64,000 nucleotides of DNA from Endocalyx cinctus (GCA_001600455.1 BCKC01000002.1:496001-560000); one strand, 5' to 3'; shown: positions 45,830 through 59,236, numbered from the stretch's first letter. Program-made: numbers and translations. Notes: generated by a model not told the origin, from the sequence alone.

Positions 45830-47668
45830 TTCGACGAATTCAAAAAGTTATTACACGTAGAACAGATTTGTGGATTTCTTTTTTTTCTTTTGGGGGAAGT
45901 CGGCTCGGTATATCCGATTAGATGTCTTTTATCGTTCAACTTGCTAAGAAAATATGTTCACTTGTTCGATTTATATACACGCCTTCTTTCCCTTGATTTC
46001 TCCCTGTACGCGAATATGATTTCTATGAGTGGCGACGATTTCGGAGCCTTTCCGGGTTATTAGAAAATTGTTTTTTATCAAAAAAGTTATTTCCGAAAAA
46101 TGAAGAGTGCTATATATCCTAAGATCTTCGAACACCCCACTATCTTCTCCTCGTCGGCGGCGGAAGCTCCTTTCCACTTTGTGGAGAACCTCGGGAATAG
46201 TCGATAGTCGAACCGTTAGGAGTGGCCGATTACGGTGCAACATTATTAAAGTAGCATTGTGTGACATCACCAATCGTAGATTTTGTTTTGAACTCGCTCC
46301 CACGACCAACCTGTGAACAAACCATTTATAAGCAATAGTTATTTTGATGGAGCTTTCGCTTCTCGTTCTTTTCATTTATTTCCATATTATTTTACTCCCT
46401 TCATAGATCATTTGATCTCACAAATTTGAAGGTATCTTATCGGAATGTTGTCAGCTTTTCTCTTGCTATGTTGCCTCGGCATGAGATTTCATGAGCGGGG
46501 TTAAGCTGGCCGAGAAATAGCAGTATGATCATGGCAACACCTGAGGATGGTTTTTGTAAATGACGAGCTGAGGATTGACATTCTATGGTGTTTTACACTC
46601 TCTAATCTGTTGTTGGCAATCGCGACGTCGGCATTATTCTCTTGTAGGATCTCATCGCATCACTGTCTCCGGCGCGGGCCTAGATCATAATGACGGTGCT
46701 GCTGTCGAAGTTTGTATATTGCAATAGCAAACGTTCCTTTCTCAATAAGAATTTGGACGTACCTAAGAGTCAAGAGTGCTTTTAAGTTTTTGATATGATG
46801 TATCTTTATATCAACGTGTCTCAGCGTTGAAATCGGCTTGAGAGAGCCTCTTGTTTGCGTAATCCCTAAGTCGCTCACTTTGGGTCTCCCCTGCTGGAAG
46901 TGTAGGATCCACTCCAAGAAGCTTCTACATACTGTGTAATAAGTACCAACTTCAAAAGTCATTTACATTCTGAAAATGTCGCGTTGAAGTCATGTCATCC
47001 GTTGCGAATATTCCGAAAAGCTTGCTCGAAATTCACAATATTGTACCCTATGCGAGCTTCACTTTCTATCGACTGACCATACTAACACGGCCAGAACCAA
47101 TCGTCTCAAACTATTTTAAATTATAGGATTAATTATGTAAACAATAGTTGCTTATTACTATATTTCTTCATAAAAGCATGTATTATACGTATGTACGTGT
47201 GTACCATTTGCTTTTCGCCTGTAGAAGGGGACTTTTGGTGGTGGCGTAGCCGTTGATTAAAATGCCAATATACTGTGCAATATAATATAAACATATAATA
47301 TAAACACTGTATACATGTACTGTACGATACCCCCCTTTTTTTTTGTGAAATAGCAGCAAAGCCAATCCTTGCTGATAAGAAGAAGTTTAGAGACAACTTA
47401 CAGGTGGTAAAACAAGCCTGATGTACAGTATATAATCTATAACAGGGAATTTCCGATGATAGTCAAGGAATACGAATATCTGGCAGTCAAAATTGCTTTC
47501 ATATTCTACCTGCTTTAAACTACCCTAGGGGGACTGATTTACGTAGCCCAAAGTATACCTTATCACTTAATCTAGACTAGAAATGAGATGGTAAATGATC
47601 TTCATTTATACCCTAACAGTATTCAAACACCAAATCGTATGCCTAGATATGCATTTCCGACGAAACTT
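45830..47668. other. Intergenic spacer
   Basis: About 1.8 kb, AT-rich, between the promoter of the isocitrate-lyase family gene and the 3' end of the next membrane protein gene. Open frames at 45971-46375 and 46660-46962 (minus) show no motif. I see no gene. Confidence 0.4.
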
Positions 47669-49204
47669 TTATACATCAGACTTCTTGTCATCATCCCAGA
47701 ACGTCTGAATCTCGGTTGTCACGTTGATGCGGTGGGGAGGGCCTCCTCGGCACAAAGCCTCCTCACTCGAGTTGTCGTCCACGAAAGTCTCCTTTCTCGT
47801 TCCCGTTCCGGCGTGACTAACCGTGGTGGACTCGTAACGGAATTTGTCGGCGTTCTTGCTCCTATCGAAACTCGACAGGGCGATACCCCCACTCCCGTGT
47901 GGACCGGAAGCGCCGCTCTTCTTGCCCAGCTTGTTTCTCGAGGAACCCCCCTCGGCTCCCGAGGAAGGGCCGGCAGATCCCCGCAGAAGCTTGGGCATGT
48001 ACCGGTTCACGATCTGCTTGTAGGACGGGATAGAAGCCGCCAGGATCCCGATGTTGGGCTCGATGGAGGACCAGTAAAACGAAGGGGCAGCCACGTATGT
48101 GAAGTCCTCGCTAGATAGTAGACGGGGGATGAAGGTGATACGGATGATGGATGATAGACAGGCACTATTTAATCGTCGAAAAATAGGTCAGAAAATAGTT
48201 AATCAAGTTTGGAACCTCTTATGAGAGTACTTACGCTAAACCTAAGCAGAGAATGATTAACAGGCTGATCTGTGTCTGCCTCGTCACCTTTAGGTTGATA
48301 ATCATCCTCATAGGGAGCGTGTACGTCAGGAGATCAGTGAAGATGTTTACGGCCGCGTTCGCGAGATAAAATGCGTTCACGTTGATACATTTAGCATTCG
48401 CCGCCAGGCTAGCGTCTGCATATTATCTTACTTTAGTAACCTGCTCACAGCAGTCTCCAGAGATTCCGAAAAGGGGATAAAAGAAAACTTTTCCGGTGAA
48501 ACGTACCGAAGGCAGCCGTGACAGGCGTGCACTGAAAGATGGCCGCGGAAACGTTACCCGTGGTTTGGACGACCATGACGCACAGCATGATAATCGCCCC
48601 TTTCCTTAGGATCCGGTCTCCGAGACGCATGTAAAGAGTGAGGACGGATATCTTGATCGTCCCGACGGTGGCGTTGTAGAACATGGCTGCGAGCCAGGTA
48701 AACTTGTTAAAGTTTTCTAAGTCGCCCCGGGCTATCACCACGCTCGCGTGCGTCCCCAAACCATAACGGACGCCTAGCAAGATAAATAACAGTCAGAGTC
48801 CCCGCTTGTCGAAAGAAGTAGAAAAGAAAAACAAGTTGAAAAAAACTCCTCAAGATGAAAATAATCCACACTCACATGTTAGGCAAATTGCTGAATAGGC
48901 ACACGACAGAGCCTGTAAATCATCTTGTTAGATACAGTTTCCTCTCTTTGAGTCGGATTCGAGTGAGCTGACCAATGCAACAATAATGATATCTAACGTC
49001 CACGTACGTTAGAAGCTGTACTTCCCGAAAGAGAGCAAGATAACCCATTCGAAGGGTCAATTGATGAGACTTACAATCATCGATCCATATTTTCTTCGCG
49101 ACGAATATTCTCGCCCATAATCTGAGTAGGACCGCTAAAATAGCGATTGTTATAAAAGCGACTACCACCCTCGTAGTAACGGGCCCCAGAGAATCATCCG
49201 CCAT
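47669..49204 (-). CDS. Rhodopsin-domain (Pth11-like) integral membrane protein
   Basis: Five exons (49204 down to 49075, 48923-48876, 48773-48507, 48415-48235, 48164-47669) join in phase to 373 residues. The seven-helix fungal rhodopsin-domain pattern is clear: LRLWARIFVAKKIWIDD, RYGLGTHASVV, KFTWLAAMFYN and KISVLTLYMR in TM3, FQCTPVTAAFD with the loop Cys, CINVNAFYLANAAVNIFTD in helix 6, and a helix-7 end near VAAPSFYWSSIEPNIGILAASIP, a common family ending. The C-tail is Ser/Gly-rich and cytosolic. Small exon 2 (48 nt) needs an AAG acceptor to keep phase, so that boundary is the least certain. It is probably a plasma-membrane receptor or sensor with unknown ligand. Confidence 0.85.
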
Positions 49205-51295
49205 CTCTCCTGCGTGCCCTGAAAACCGATGGATACCGTCAAAGAGAAATAAAATAGAATTGAAGTGACTCTGGATACTGATAATACTACGACTAATACC
49301 AAAAGTCTCTGCTATTTGCTTGCCTGAAGCCGAATGGGTTCGTATAGTTTGCCACTAGTAGCGGAAATTCGATGGCTCTCCGGAGGAGAAAAAGAGGAGG
49401 ACGGCAGATGGGGTTTAAAAAGGTTAGGCGCACTTGTAACATGAACTTGTTTTTACCCTTGATGAATAAAAGAAAAGAAAAAACCCAAACATCTATCCAT
49501 GCCACGCCCCGGGGTAATGAACAACTCCGTATCTCAAGGACTGCGGAGGGTAGGTAACTTGGCGATATACACAGTATATGAACCGTATATCTAAGAGTTA
49601 AGCGAGCATCCCCATCCTAAGCCTTAGTTATCTTATTGGCCTGCGTGTTCAACGAAGATGCTGAAGAATAGAGAGATAGAGAGATAGAGAGAGAAAGGGG
49701 CAGAGGGGGTGAAATTGGTGGATCGACACTGCGTTGGTTAACATGCAGTACAACCGTTTCAAGAGGAGGCAAGCACGTGTTCTCGGCCTATAATAAACCT
49801 TACATGTAATCCAGATCCATGTCGTCGGAACCTCATACCGTAGGGGAATATAATCATTCATCGTTACCGCTAACCACCATTAAGAGCGTATTATTATTTT
49901 TATTTATCGAGGATATTATCTAGCTATACTTGCAATACGCGAGTGTTGCACAAGTCTATGCGTACACACTCGGGAAGGTCGCCAAATATGAAGATCTTAA
50001 TTTATCTATTTTACAACTTCAAATTTTGTAATGTACAGCAATGAAATTGAGGTATGCATGCTGCTTACGCAATGGCCTGAGTCTCTAATCAATGAGAAAG
50101 TAGGGCAGCGACATGGAATTTTAAAGCACAAGTTAGTATTGACTGTTTTAGACTGGATGGAAGATCTGAGAGACTGGCACTTTCATCAAAATACAGAACT
50201 ATCATAAATCCTCTTTCAGCTACTCTACTTTTTGCGTCCACGGCTAATATAACGGTCCGATTCATAATTAAAGCCAACCAACATGCTCCTTTTCACAGTA
50301 CATGCTTTCATTCGTACGCGCCTCTCTCATAGCTACTCGAGAAAGCATTTAAGTTGTTGGGTACCGTTACGATGATAGGGGACTGTTGAAGAGCTGTGAA
50401 CTCAGAACCTTCGATAAGCCGCAAGCTTCCATCCGGTATGGTACTCCGTACTTCAATTGATTAAGAAAGTTGAAGCCTTTTTTTTTTAAATCAGCGGGCA
50501 ATTGGATAGAGAACATATGTTAAAGAAGAAAAAGAAAAAAAAACCGTATAACTAGGATAGTTTGTTATATTACACGTCAATGTACATCGGCAGACCGGTG
50601 AAGCGTCGTTACCGCCAAGGAAAAAATTTTCGTTATCAAAGAGGGGATGAGTCGCGAGCGTCCGGGGCCCCGGTCGAGCCGAATAGCGGAAGCCCCATCC
50701 GGTAGGATTAAATGGGCGGGGGACCTTGCCATAGAAAAAGGGGCGCGATGAGGAAGAGCGGGTCTATCATCGCTCACAGTCAAATTTTGTTCTTTTACAT
50801 ATATGGATTCGTAGATATGCCTAGGATGTCGATCTATTATATATACACCATAAGGCTTTTCAAACTATTCTTTCTGCTTGACCCTTTCAGTCGGCGTCGC
50901 CTTGCTAGGGTGCGCGAAATGAACCTAACCAGGTATTTGGAGAATAACGTAGCGTCGATAAACGATATAGCGTGAGATCGTCATCGTGCATGGACCGATG
51001 AAACTTGGTAAAACCAACAGCTTCTTTATGTTACATTATGATGTCGAAGGGACACTAGTAGCATCCATGTCAGCATGTATATCATAGCAGAGTTATGATA
51101 ATTGAGAGGGGTCTATTAGGTATGTAAAGGGATGGCACGTAAAAAAGAGTTTATACTAGAAGGCTGCTTTGGCTCATCGTAGATTCTGGACATAAAAGTT
51201 TCTGAGAAAACACGATCTTGCGACCGCTGTTACTACATATAAAGGTGTATTGTGTGATTCCTTCGTGTTTTCTTACTAATCAGAATCCTTCGACC
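49205..51295. other. Intergenic spacer
   Basis: About 2.1 kb between two divergent promoters. It contains a GATA/GA-rich patch at about 49668-49697 and AT-rich sequence. I see no gene. Confidence 0.4.
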
Positions 51296-53223
51296 ATGGC
51301 AACCCTCGGGCTTCTCACTTTGGCAGCGGTGGTATACATCTGTTGGCAAGTCGTCTCCCAGATAGTTCGTTACCGCTTTTCCCATCCGCTTTCAAAGTTT
51401 CCGGGGCCGTTCTGGGCCAGCGTGACGAGGTTATGGCTCGCATATCACAACGTCAAGGCAGACGAAATTTATGTCATACGAGCTCTTCACGAAAAGTATG
51501 GTAAGATAATTGACTCTTTCCAATTAGCTACATACCTTCTTTTAGGTTTTAGAACCGGCTTTTATTATCCCTCTACTTAAGAATACCAAGATAGATAAAA
51601 AAAAAAAAGAATTATATGACTAACTTTATCCACCTCAGGACCGGTGATCCGGATCACGCCGACGATGCTCATCGTCAGCGACGCGACCAAGCTGCCGGAC
51701 GTCTACAACCGGCAGGCGTCCAAGTCGCAGCACTATATCACCGGTAGCTTCGGCGAGACCGAGTCGCTCTTCAATATGCGCGACTACTTCGTGCACGCGC
51801 GCTTCCGCAAGATCGCGGCTGCGCCCTACGCCTTCACCCACGTGAAGCGGATGGAGCCCCTGATCGACGCCAACGTCGACAAGTGGCTGCGCAAGCTGGA
51901 CGAGCGGTTCGCCTCGGCCCAAAAGCCTTTCGACTTCGCCCCCTGGGCCGTCTTCGTCGCCTACGATATCATCTCCGAGATTGGTTTCGGCGCCCCCTTC
52001 GGCTTCATCGATAGCGAGTCCGACGTGGGTGGGCTCATCCAGGGATTCCACGACGGTCTTTCCGCGTTCGGGCTCATGGCCCGTCTGTATCCGTTCACCA
52101 ATTGGGTTAAGGGAACTTTTCTCGCCAAGTACCTCGTCGCGAGCCCAGATCAGCAGGTCAGTTATATCCCATCCTTTTTACGAGGATGAAAGAAAGAAAG
52201 AAAAGTTGGCGATCGCTAATTTCAAGACGCCGAGTAAGTAGACTGGTATCGGCGCGCTTATGCGTTTCCGAGATCGCTTGATCAAGCAGAGATTTGAGGA
52301 TATTGAGAACGGGAAGACGGACGGAAGGATAGATCTCTTGCAAACGTGAGTGCGAAGGAATATGGCGGGGAACTCTACCCCACAGAAAATCTTGACTAAG
52401 CTGAACATTTCCACCGCCGATTCAGGTTCATCGAAGCCCGCGACGAGGAAGGCAAGCCCCTCGATATCGAGTACATCAAAGCGGAAGTCCTGCTCGTCCT
52501 CCTCGCCGGCGCCGACACGACGGGCACGACCTTCCAGGCACTGATGCGCAACATCATCTCGCGACCCGAGGTGTACGCCAAGATGATGGCGGAGATCGAC
52601 CGCGCCACCCGGGAAGGTAAACTTTCGGCGATGCCGCAGTACGACGAGGTCCAGGCCAGCTGCCCTTACTACATGGGATGCATCAAGGAGTCCCTCCGCT
52701 TGTACCCGGCGGCGCCGAACATCTTCCCCCGGCTGGCGCCTAAGGGCGGGCTAGAACTCTTCGGTAGACACGTCCCCGAGGGAGCCGAGGTCACCTGTAA
52801 CCCCTGGATGGTACACCGAGACAAGGCCCTGTACGGTGATGACGCGGATGAGTTCGTGCCCGAGAGATGGCTTGACCCGGAGAGGTCTAAGGAGTTGATG
52901 AAGTACAACTTCGCTTTCGGTACGTGTCGCGTGGCCTGACCCATAACTACTAAGATTGAAGTTGAGAGGAGTATGTGGGTGGATATGCTGACTTGATATA
53001 TGATTACGTAGGATACGGCCCGCGCGTCTGTCTCGGTAGGGATATCGCCTTCATGGAGCTGTTTAAAGTTCCACTACAGTTCTTCCGCACTTTCAAGCCG
53101 GTTCCGGTAGAGCGAGAGGGTCAAGACGAGATCGGCGTCTACCACATCAAAGGCGGCGTTTCATTTTTCACTGACATGTGGATCAAGCTGGAGAGGCGGG
53201 AGCCTATTGAGAGAATATCTTGA
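51296..53223 (+). CDS. Cytochrome P450 monooxygenase, pisatin-demethylase/benzoate-hydroxylase-like
   Basis: Five exons (51296-51500, 51639-52156, 52242-52345, 52426-52919, 53012-53223) join in phase to 510 residues. An N-terminal anchor is followed by the [20 protein letters not shown] hinge of this P450 group. The I-helix is AGADTTGTT, ExxR is ESLR in [11 protein letters not shown], and the heme loop [18 protein letters not shown] is joined across the last intron. This branch includes fungal pisatin demethylase and benzoate 4-monooxygenase relatives and acts on plant or self-made aromatic or terpenoid compounds at the ER. It stands 2.5 kb from another P450 on the opposite strand, with an inverted-repeat element between them. 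No regulator is adjacent. Confidence 0.92.
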
Positions 53224-53770
53224 GTTTTGTGTCTAATAATAGAGAGCGCCGAACAGAAGTAAAAGAATATCATCGTGTAACATATGTAGTTGTAGCTTTA
53301 AGGGGGGTAGGGGGTCGCTCAAGGTAGCTAAGGGTCTAGTAACAAGTGAGGAAATAAGCTGGCAGGCAACATTTGTCTGTAGAGCCACACTCGACGCTTG
53401 AAATAGTTGGAAATAGTTGGAAATGGTAGGCTTCCAAATCGGTCAATGATATCCGTATCTCTCACCGTAAGGACGCTGGTAGAATTAAGGTGGTCCAAAA
53501 CGATAAAAAATCAAAGCCTAGTTTACCAGTTTAAATTCGAGAAACTGAGCTAAAGAAGGAGAGTGAGGAAAGGATTTAAAAGTGTACGATGAAAAAGAAG
53601 CCCTTATAGGGGTATATTTCTTTACGTAAGATCTCTTATAAACGAATGTGGTTCTCTAATATCTCAGTCCCAGGCACCTAACGAGCCCCCAAAGTCCATA
53701 TAAGGAGAGCCTTCGGCTCTCCCTCCCACTGAGCACCCCCTTTGGGAGTGTGCCCAAATTCTATCACTAA
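53224..53770. other. Spacer with two short hairpins
   Basis: Non-coding DNA after the P450. Two short hairpins lie at 53704-53753 (an 8-bp perfect GGAGAGCC stem with a TTC loop, then an imperfect one with a TTT loop), just outside the inverted-repeat element. Confidence 0.5.
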
Positions 53771-54969
53771 CTATGTCAGATTGTTAGAGCTTGTGGAGGG
53801 TGTTTGAGAGCTTGGTAATCATATTATGTAAATATCTCATTGAATTAGGGCTTAAGGAACTATCTATTTCTATGAATCGAACGGGACCTCAGCACCTTAT
53901 TTATAATGCTTCCTGAGCTGGTACTACGTAATTCAGGGGTTGGTCAATAACTCAAACCGGGTTCATGAGCTTGATTCCACCCCGTAATGTAACGTCTCCG
54001 AAACCAGGTCCCATTCAGTCCCACTTCTCCGTCACAAACTATAATCATTTTTCTACTTAGCGAGCTCATGCTCAGCTATTCACTTAATAGTTTCAGCATA
54101 TTAAGACCTGTAGACATTCGTGAAAGGAGTGTAGATTTTGTGGAATGAATAAGTCAATAATATGCATAATATTGTCTGGAGGGTCACTTAGGCTTTTGAA
54201 AATTAGAGTATAAGTTCACCGTTTTTAATTTAATTAACCACCAACCTATCTAGCGTCTCTGTAATGACTTTAACTTTGGGAAAGGTTTCTTACTAAGTTT
54301 TATAATAGCAAAGACCTTTCCTAATAAGCACATTGCTCTTGTGGTTTCGTTAGCTTTCTTTTTACTCTACAATTGACACTATAACGGAAGAGCCTGCTTA
54401 GGAATTGACGATCCCAACTATAGCCATTATCTGGATATGTCTCAACGGAAAAACCCGAGTGGCAACCTCATGAACTCTTAGTTCAGTAATTTACTAGGAG
54501 GGACCTTGATGAGAATAAGGTTATTCTGAACCATGCTGTTGTAGTGGATATTGATAGTGAGAAACACGCACAATTTTAATGCATGGAGAAGGATTTTTGT
54601 TCTTTCACTTGATACCATTTAACTATTATGCATTTTGAGTGAACGGCACAGGAGTAGCAAATAGACGTGGTAATTAGAAAGATAATAGTTGTGATTTTGT
54701 GACGGAGAAGTGGGACTGAATCGGACCTGGTATCGGAGACGTTAAATTAAGGGGTGGAATCAAGCTTACTGACCCGGTCTGAGAGATTGACCAATCCCGG
54801 AATTATGTATTACCAGCTCAGGAAGCATATAAATAAGGTGCTGAGGTCCCGTTCGATTCATAGAAATAGATAGGCCCTTAAGCCCTAATTCAATGAAGTA
54901 TTTACATAGTACATTCTATATGATTGCCAAGCTCCCAATCCATATTCATAAGCTCTAACACTCTCATAG
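53771..54969. mobile_element. Non-autonomous element with about 270-bp inverted-repeat arms (foldback/MITE-like)
   Basis: The left arm (53771 to about 54038) and the right arm (about 54696 to 54969) are imperfect reverse complements of each other along their whole length. Shared landmarks include TTAGAGCTT near the ends, CATTGAATTAGGGCTTAAG, ATTTCTATGAATCGAACGGG, ACCTCAGCACCTTATTTATA, and AGTCCCACTTCTCCGTCACA near the inner ends. About 660 bp of AT-rich sequence with no open frame lies between. No transposase is present. The outer limits are where similarity stops (CTATG...CATAG). I could not see an unambiguous target-site duplication; TA/TA next to the GAGCTT ends would fit a Tc1/mariner-like origin, but this is a guess. 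Confidence 0.82.
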
Positions 54970-55770
54970 ATTTATTACAGCATTTTCATTTATACTTATC
55001 ACAATAAATGATATTTTTTTTCACGAAGACTGATGTCATTTGAACGAGTCATAACCATGTGGGGAGAAACTCCCTGTTCATGGTGGTGAGATGGCTTTAG
55101 GTATTCTCCCAGAAAATGAGTGATTGACTGTATATCCCTGATAACTGATTAAAAGTGATCTAACGGCACGTGTAATTAGCGGATAGGGAGATCTTGATTA
55201 TTCGAATCTCTAACTATCTAATAAAAATGTGAGATATCCCGTATATATATGATCATGTAATACAGGTATTATTAATTGAACCTATAATTAGGGCTCGGGG
55301 TACTCTGGCTAGCTGGTAAGAACCCCATCTTCTGTGAAATGGCTTTTGAAGCTATAACAAAGTTATCTAACGTATTTTATACCGGGCGTCGACTCGCTCA
55401 GTTCGACCTTGTGTCTGTTGTGCAAAAAGCCCCATTCGCCATTTATATCCCTCAGGACAAAAGCCAGCCCGGTTTTTGTACAAGGCTGATTAAAGTTGGG
55501 TGGGGTCTAACGGTAAAGAAGTAGTAGTTTTATAACCAAACGTGAATCAAATAAAATAGTACAAATACAAATTCTCAACTTAAATTAATAATAGCCAGAA
55601 ATATTATATGCCCTTAGCATATGTGTTTTCCATCTTCCTTCTAACATCCTAAACCTCGGGGAATCCATACATATAAGAAAATGAGATAGTATCATCCAAA
55701 TAATCTCGTCCAACTAACCCGGAATAAGTAACTGATATACCGTAACTAAGGAAATGGTCCACCGAAATAA
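54970..55770. other. Intergenic spacer
   Basis: AT-rich sequence between the inverted-repeat element and the 3' end of the next P450. No gene is visible; a short frame at 55339-55524 has no support. Confidence 0.4.
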
Positions 55771-58027
55771 TTACAAAACTGGTATGAAACGGACTATGGT
55801 GCCGTGCTTTGGTAGCACGGTTGAACGCCAAGAGAACCACCGATTTTGATGAGCATCTTCAAGCTGACAATCATAATTCAATATGATTTGTGCCATGACA
55901 ACTTTCATTACAGCAGATGCATAGAATCTTCCAGGGCTGCCGGCTCGTTAGCTTACAAGCATTCAACAGTGTAAGTATAATTAGAAAGTGGCCAAACTTG
56001 ACGATTGACGTACCAGACCATTCTTCCTGTTCCCCAGACATGCCAGGTGTAGTCGGCGTCTGTAAGCTTAGACGGATTTGGCTGCCTAAAAGCCAGTTCG
56101 GTAGCATCAAACTGTCCTTTTGGCACGGAACCTGCGAAACGGAAACCATGGAAAGTATTTGGTTCAGGGTAATGTTCTGGAGACTGCATTATAGCTCGAA
56201 CAGGTGTACAGATCCATTCCCCAGGTAACAATGTGGTACCATCAGATATAGCGAAAGGTCGTAGGGCGGATCGACGAGTGCTCACTATGAAATGTTAGTG
56301 TTGAGAGCTGCTACAAGAGCCACCACTCGTCCGACGCCAGGGAAGGGGGGAGGAGGCAGGAGACCCCAAAAAATAGGTAGACAAACTCGATTCTACAGGT
56401 GTCAACCGTGCCGACTCTTTGATAAAGCTGTCGAGTAGCGGGAGCCCTACGCCACTTCCCTCAAAACTTTTATAATGTATGGTGAGTTCTTGACGTAGGG
56501 GTGCCCTATAATGTGGGTAGAGACAAAGATCATGAACTGCAAACGTTATTGTCTTATGATGAAGTGTATTAGTACCAATAAGCTCAAAGCACTCCTGTTA
56601 CTATAACGTACGGTAGCCATTGCGTGCACTGAGCCAAACCAAATAGCCATCAGCTCAAAAACGATGCGCTCTGCATTCCAAGGTTTTTGGCGCGGCGAAG
56701 TCTCCATGATCCATTGGATACAATCAGCCTACAATCAAAAATTAGTCGCCTACTATTCAATGAGGGCTTAGGCACTGTTGTTACATGTTGTGGGACAGGC
56801 TGCCCAAGACGTTTTTGATCTCTCTCTTGACAGCGTTCCTCTGCTACTTGCAAAAGGTTTTCATAAAGAACCTTATGGGACTTGAGTCTCCTCGATATCA
56901 GTCCCCCGATTAAGCTAAAAGAATGTCAGCATATCGAGATGACACCATGTAATTACTGTCCGATGTGAGATTGTCACCTACTGAGATATACCCTTTGGTA
57001 GTAGTTTCACTATCTCGGCGCACATAACAGTCTCTTCAATATACATTAAAGCAGACTTCATGAAATGTTCCTTGTTTGCTATTCGTGTTTTAGTCTTGTA
57101 ATTTACATGTATAGTGTTATGAGAGAAGATGGCATTATCACTCCATGGAAGGTGCCTGGGAGATGACAACATATGTGTCTTTTGACTTACCTAGATCTTT
57201 TCCAAAGAATGAGATAGCATTTGCAAGAACGACCAATTGCACAATTGATGGATATATCTGGATTTGAAAGGAGCCTGTATGAAGACATGATTATGAGCAA
57301 ATGTCGAGAAAATTGCTGATAGCCGTGAAGATATCCACTCACCATTTTGATCCCCATGAGATGAGCTCATTTCTTCGAACTCTTTTCTAATCACCGCACT
57401 AAGATCTGGAAGTATATTTGGAACGTTGTTTGTGAGAAGAGTACGAAGGGCACGAATGAAGCCCACTCCCTCAGTCCCTCTTCGGTCAAACCAGTTGAAA
57501 CCATGCATCGTGTACATAGGCTGAAGCATCTGAAATTTCATCAGCATACTAATAATTTAATCCTGAGATGAGTAGCTACCTGTTTTGATGCAGCTTGCAG
57601 GGATAAAACTGTGTCCGGGGCACGGTCGATTTCTTTGATATGACTTTCTGATGATACGAACACATATCGATTGTCTGGAGCGAGAACTTCAAAAGGGCGA
57701 CCGTTTGCCTGTGATATATCTTGTCAGAGTAGGATCTCTCATTCATGATCTATATAAGAAATTCAGTTATTACTGTTACGTACCTTCTTGAAGCTGCGAT
57801 CAATGATATTTGTTCCGTCAAACAAGTACATCCACGCTTTCGCACGTCGAACAAGATACTGCATGAACTTTAGCAAGCCAGCACGGCCACGGGCTGAGCT
57901 CACAGAAATGGTTGGAACTTACTTTCTTAAAACCGCCAACTATAGCGAAGAGAGCAAGTAGTGTAATGGAGACTCCCCAGACTACAGGGGTCTTCTGTAG
58001 GAAAGGTTCAATCGAGAAAGCGGCCAT
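55771..58027 (-). CDS. Cytochrome P450 monooxygenase, HxxTT-type I-helix relative
   Basis: I read eleven exons on the minus strand from the ATG at 58027 to TAA at 55771-55773. In order: a membrane anchor (35 codons), YLVRRAKAW, the GRPFEVLAPDNRYVFVSS substrate-site segment, HGFNWFDRRGTEGVGFIRAL, the F/G region, an I-helix reading FGSVHAMAT (His in place of Asp, no classic AGxDTT), HDLCLYPHYRAPLRQEL, ExxR as ESAR, TPVESMSTRRSALRPF, HGFRFA, WHVWGTGRMV and CPGRFYASAVMK. The heme Cys codon is split by an intron (TG|C). Two donors (GTTATA after the I-helix, GTTTGT after TPVES) are unusual, and the gene has many short exons, but all exons keep frame. It resembles fungal P450s of terpenoid clusters. 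The neighbouring minus-strand FAD oxidoreductase could act with it. Confidence 0.85.
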
Positions 58028-59234
58028 ATCTTCTACTCTGGAGGTTTGCCGTCAAGTCTACTAGAATAATTGAAGATAACTACAGCTAGTCAAAGAGACA
58101 ACTCACATTACTAAGTATGGAATTTAACCTCGAGCGCTATTATATATACATAGGTAGTTAGATAAGCCTTGAAACCTTCAAGCCTAATTTAGGCATCTAT
58201 CTTCGTTGCATGTGGCGAACCAACCAAAAGTGAAGTTCCACTAATGAGATGGGCTTGTTGGCCCGTAGTTAGTTCATATCCTCTGCGGAACTGCTTCTCT
58301 TGGCTTAGGTACTTGATAGTATTCCATCGACAGGTGTTCAGACAGCCTCGCTATATGCTTTGTATACGTAGTGTTAGGAGTAAGTAAGGTCACCATACGA
58401 GGTAGAGCATATATGCTGATACATTAGCAAGGGTTTCAAAGCCGTTCCGTTACGTGTAGAAGGTACTCTGTATGTATAATTGACAAGGCGACCTTTCTGC
58501 TGTTCGATACTACATAGCCGCCTTTCTGTTGTCTGATACTGCATAAGTACAATCCTACCTATCACTTTGCCACCCCTAATACTACATAGATGACTCAGAC
58601 TACTAATGGATCCATCCAGAGAGGATCAAATCGTTACGTTATCTGGGACTTATGCGGATAACCGTGCCCAGAGTCACAAATAAAAGAACGAACGTCCGTT
58701 ATGACCTGCTTGGTTATAACGGCATATATGGTCTCCACCTTATTTCCACTTTCAGCCCTACCCTAGTTGCCTAGCTGCCTAGGTCCCTAGAAGGGCTTAG
58801 GTCACATTTCGGAGAGCTTTGCATGGATACATGAGTACTTACCTACATAGTACTTAAATACTTAATATGTAGGCCTGTTTGGTACTGCTATTGATTAGAT
58901 CGGAAAGCGGGTATATAAGTATAAAGCTTCTCTTAAAAGTATTATGTACTTATATATAGGGTGTATACCTGGACAGGACGATCTTAGTGACGCTTGATAC
59001 TACGTACAACTAACTGCAGATTTTATGAGCGTCAATTAAATTATATCACATTTGGCCAGCATTAAACTAAAATTCTAGCCAATCGTGGTTCTAGCGATCA
59101 TCTCCGAGTGACTACCTGTGCTACACCCCACTTATAGCTCGGTTCGTTTTGGGCTCATAGCTATCAGCTAATAATATGCTTATATGCTTTAATGCAATCA
59201 AACTAAATATATCCCATTTTTAAGAAAAAGAAAA

Positions 59235-59236
<2 letters not shown>

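Noticed and set aside
45971..46962. Minus-strand frames of 134 and 100 codons in a spacer
   Set aside because: No motif, no signal peptide, AT-rich codons and no splice partners.
55190..55330. TTCGAATC word resembling part of a tRNA B box
   Set aside because: No matching A box and no cloverleaf could be drawn around it.
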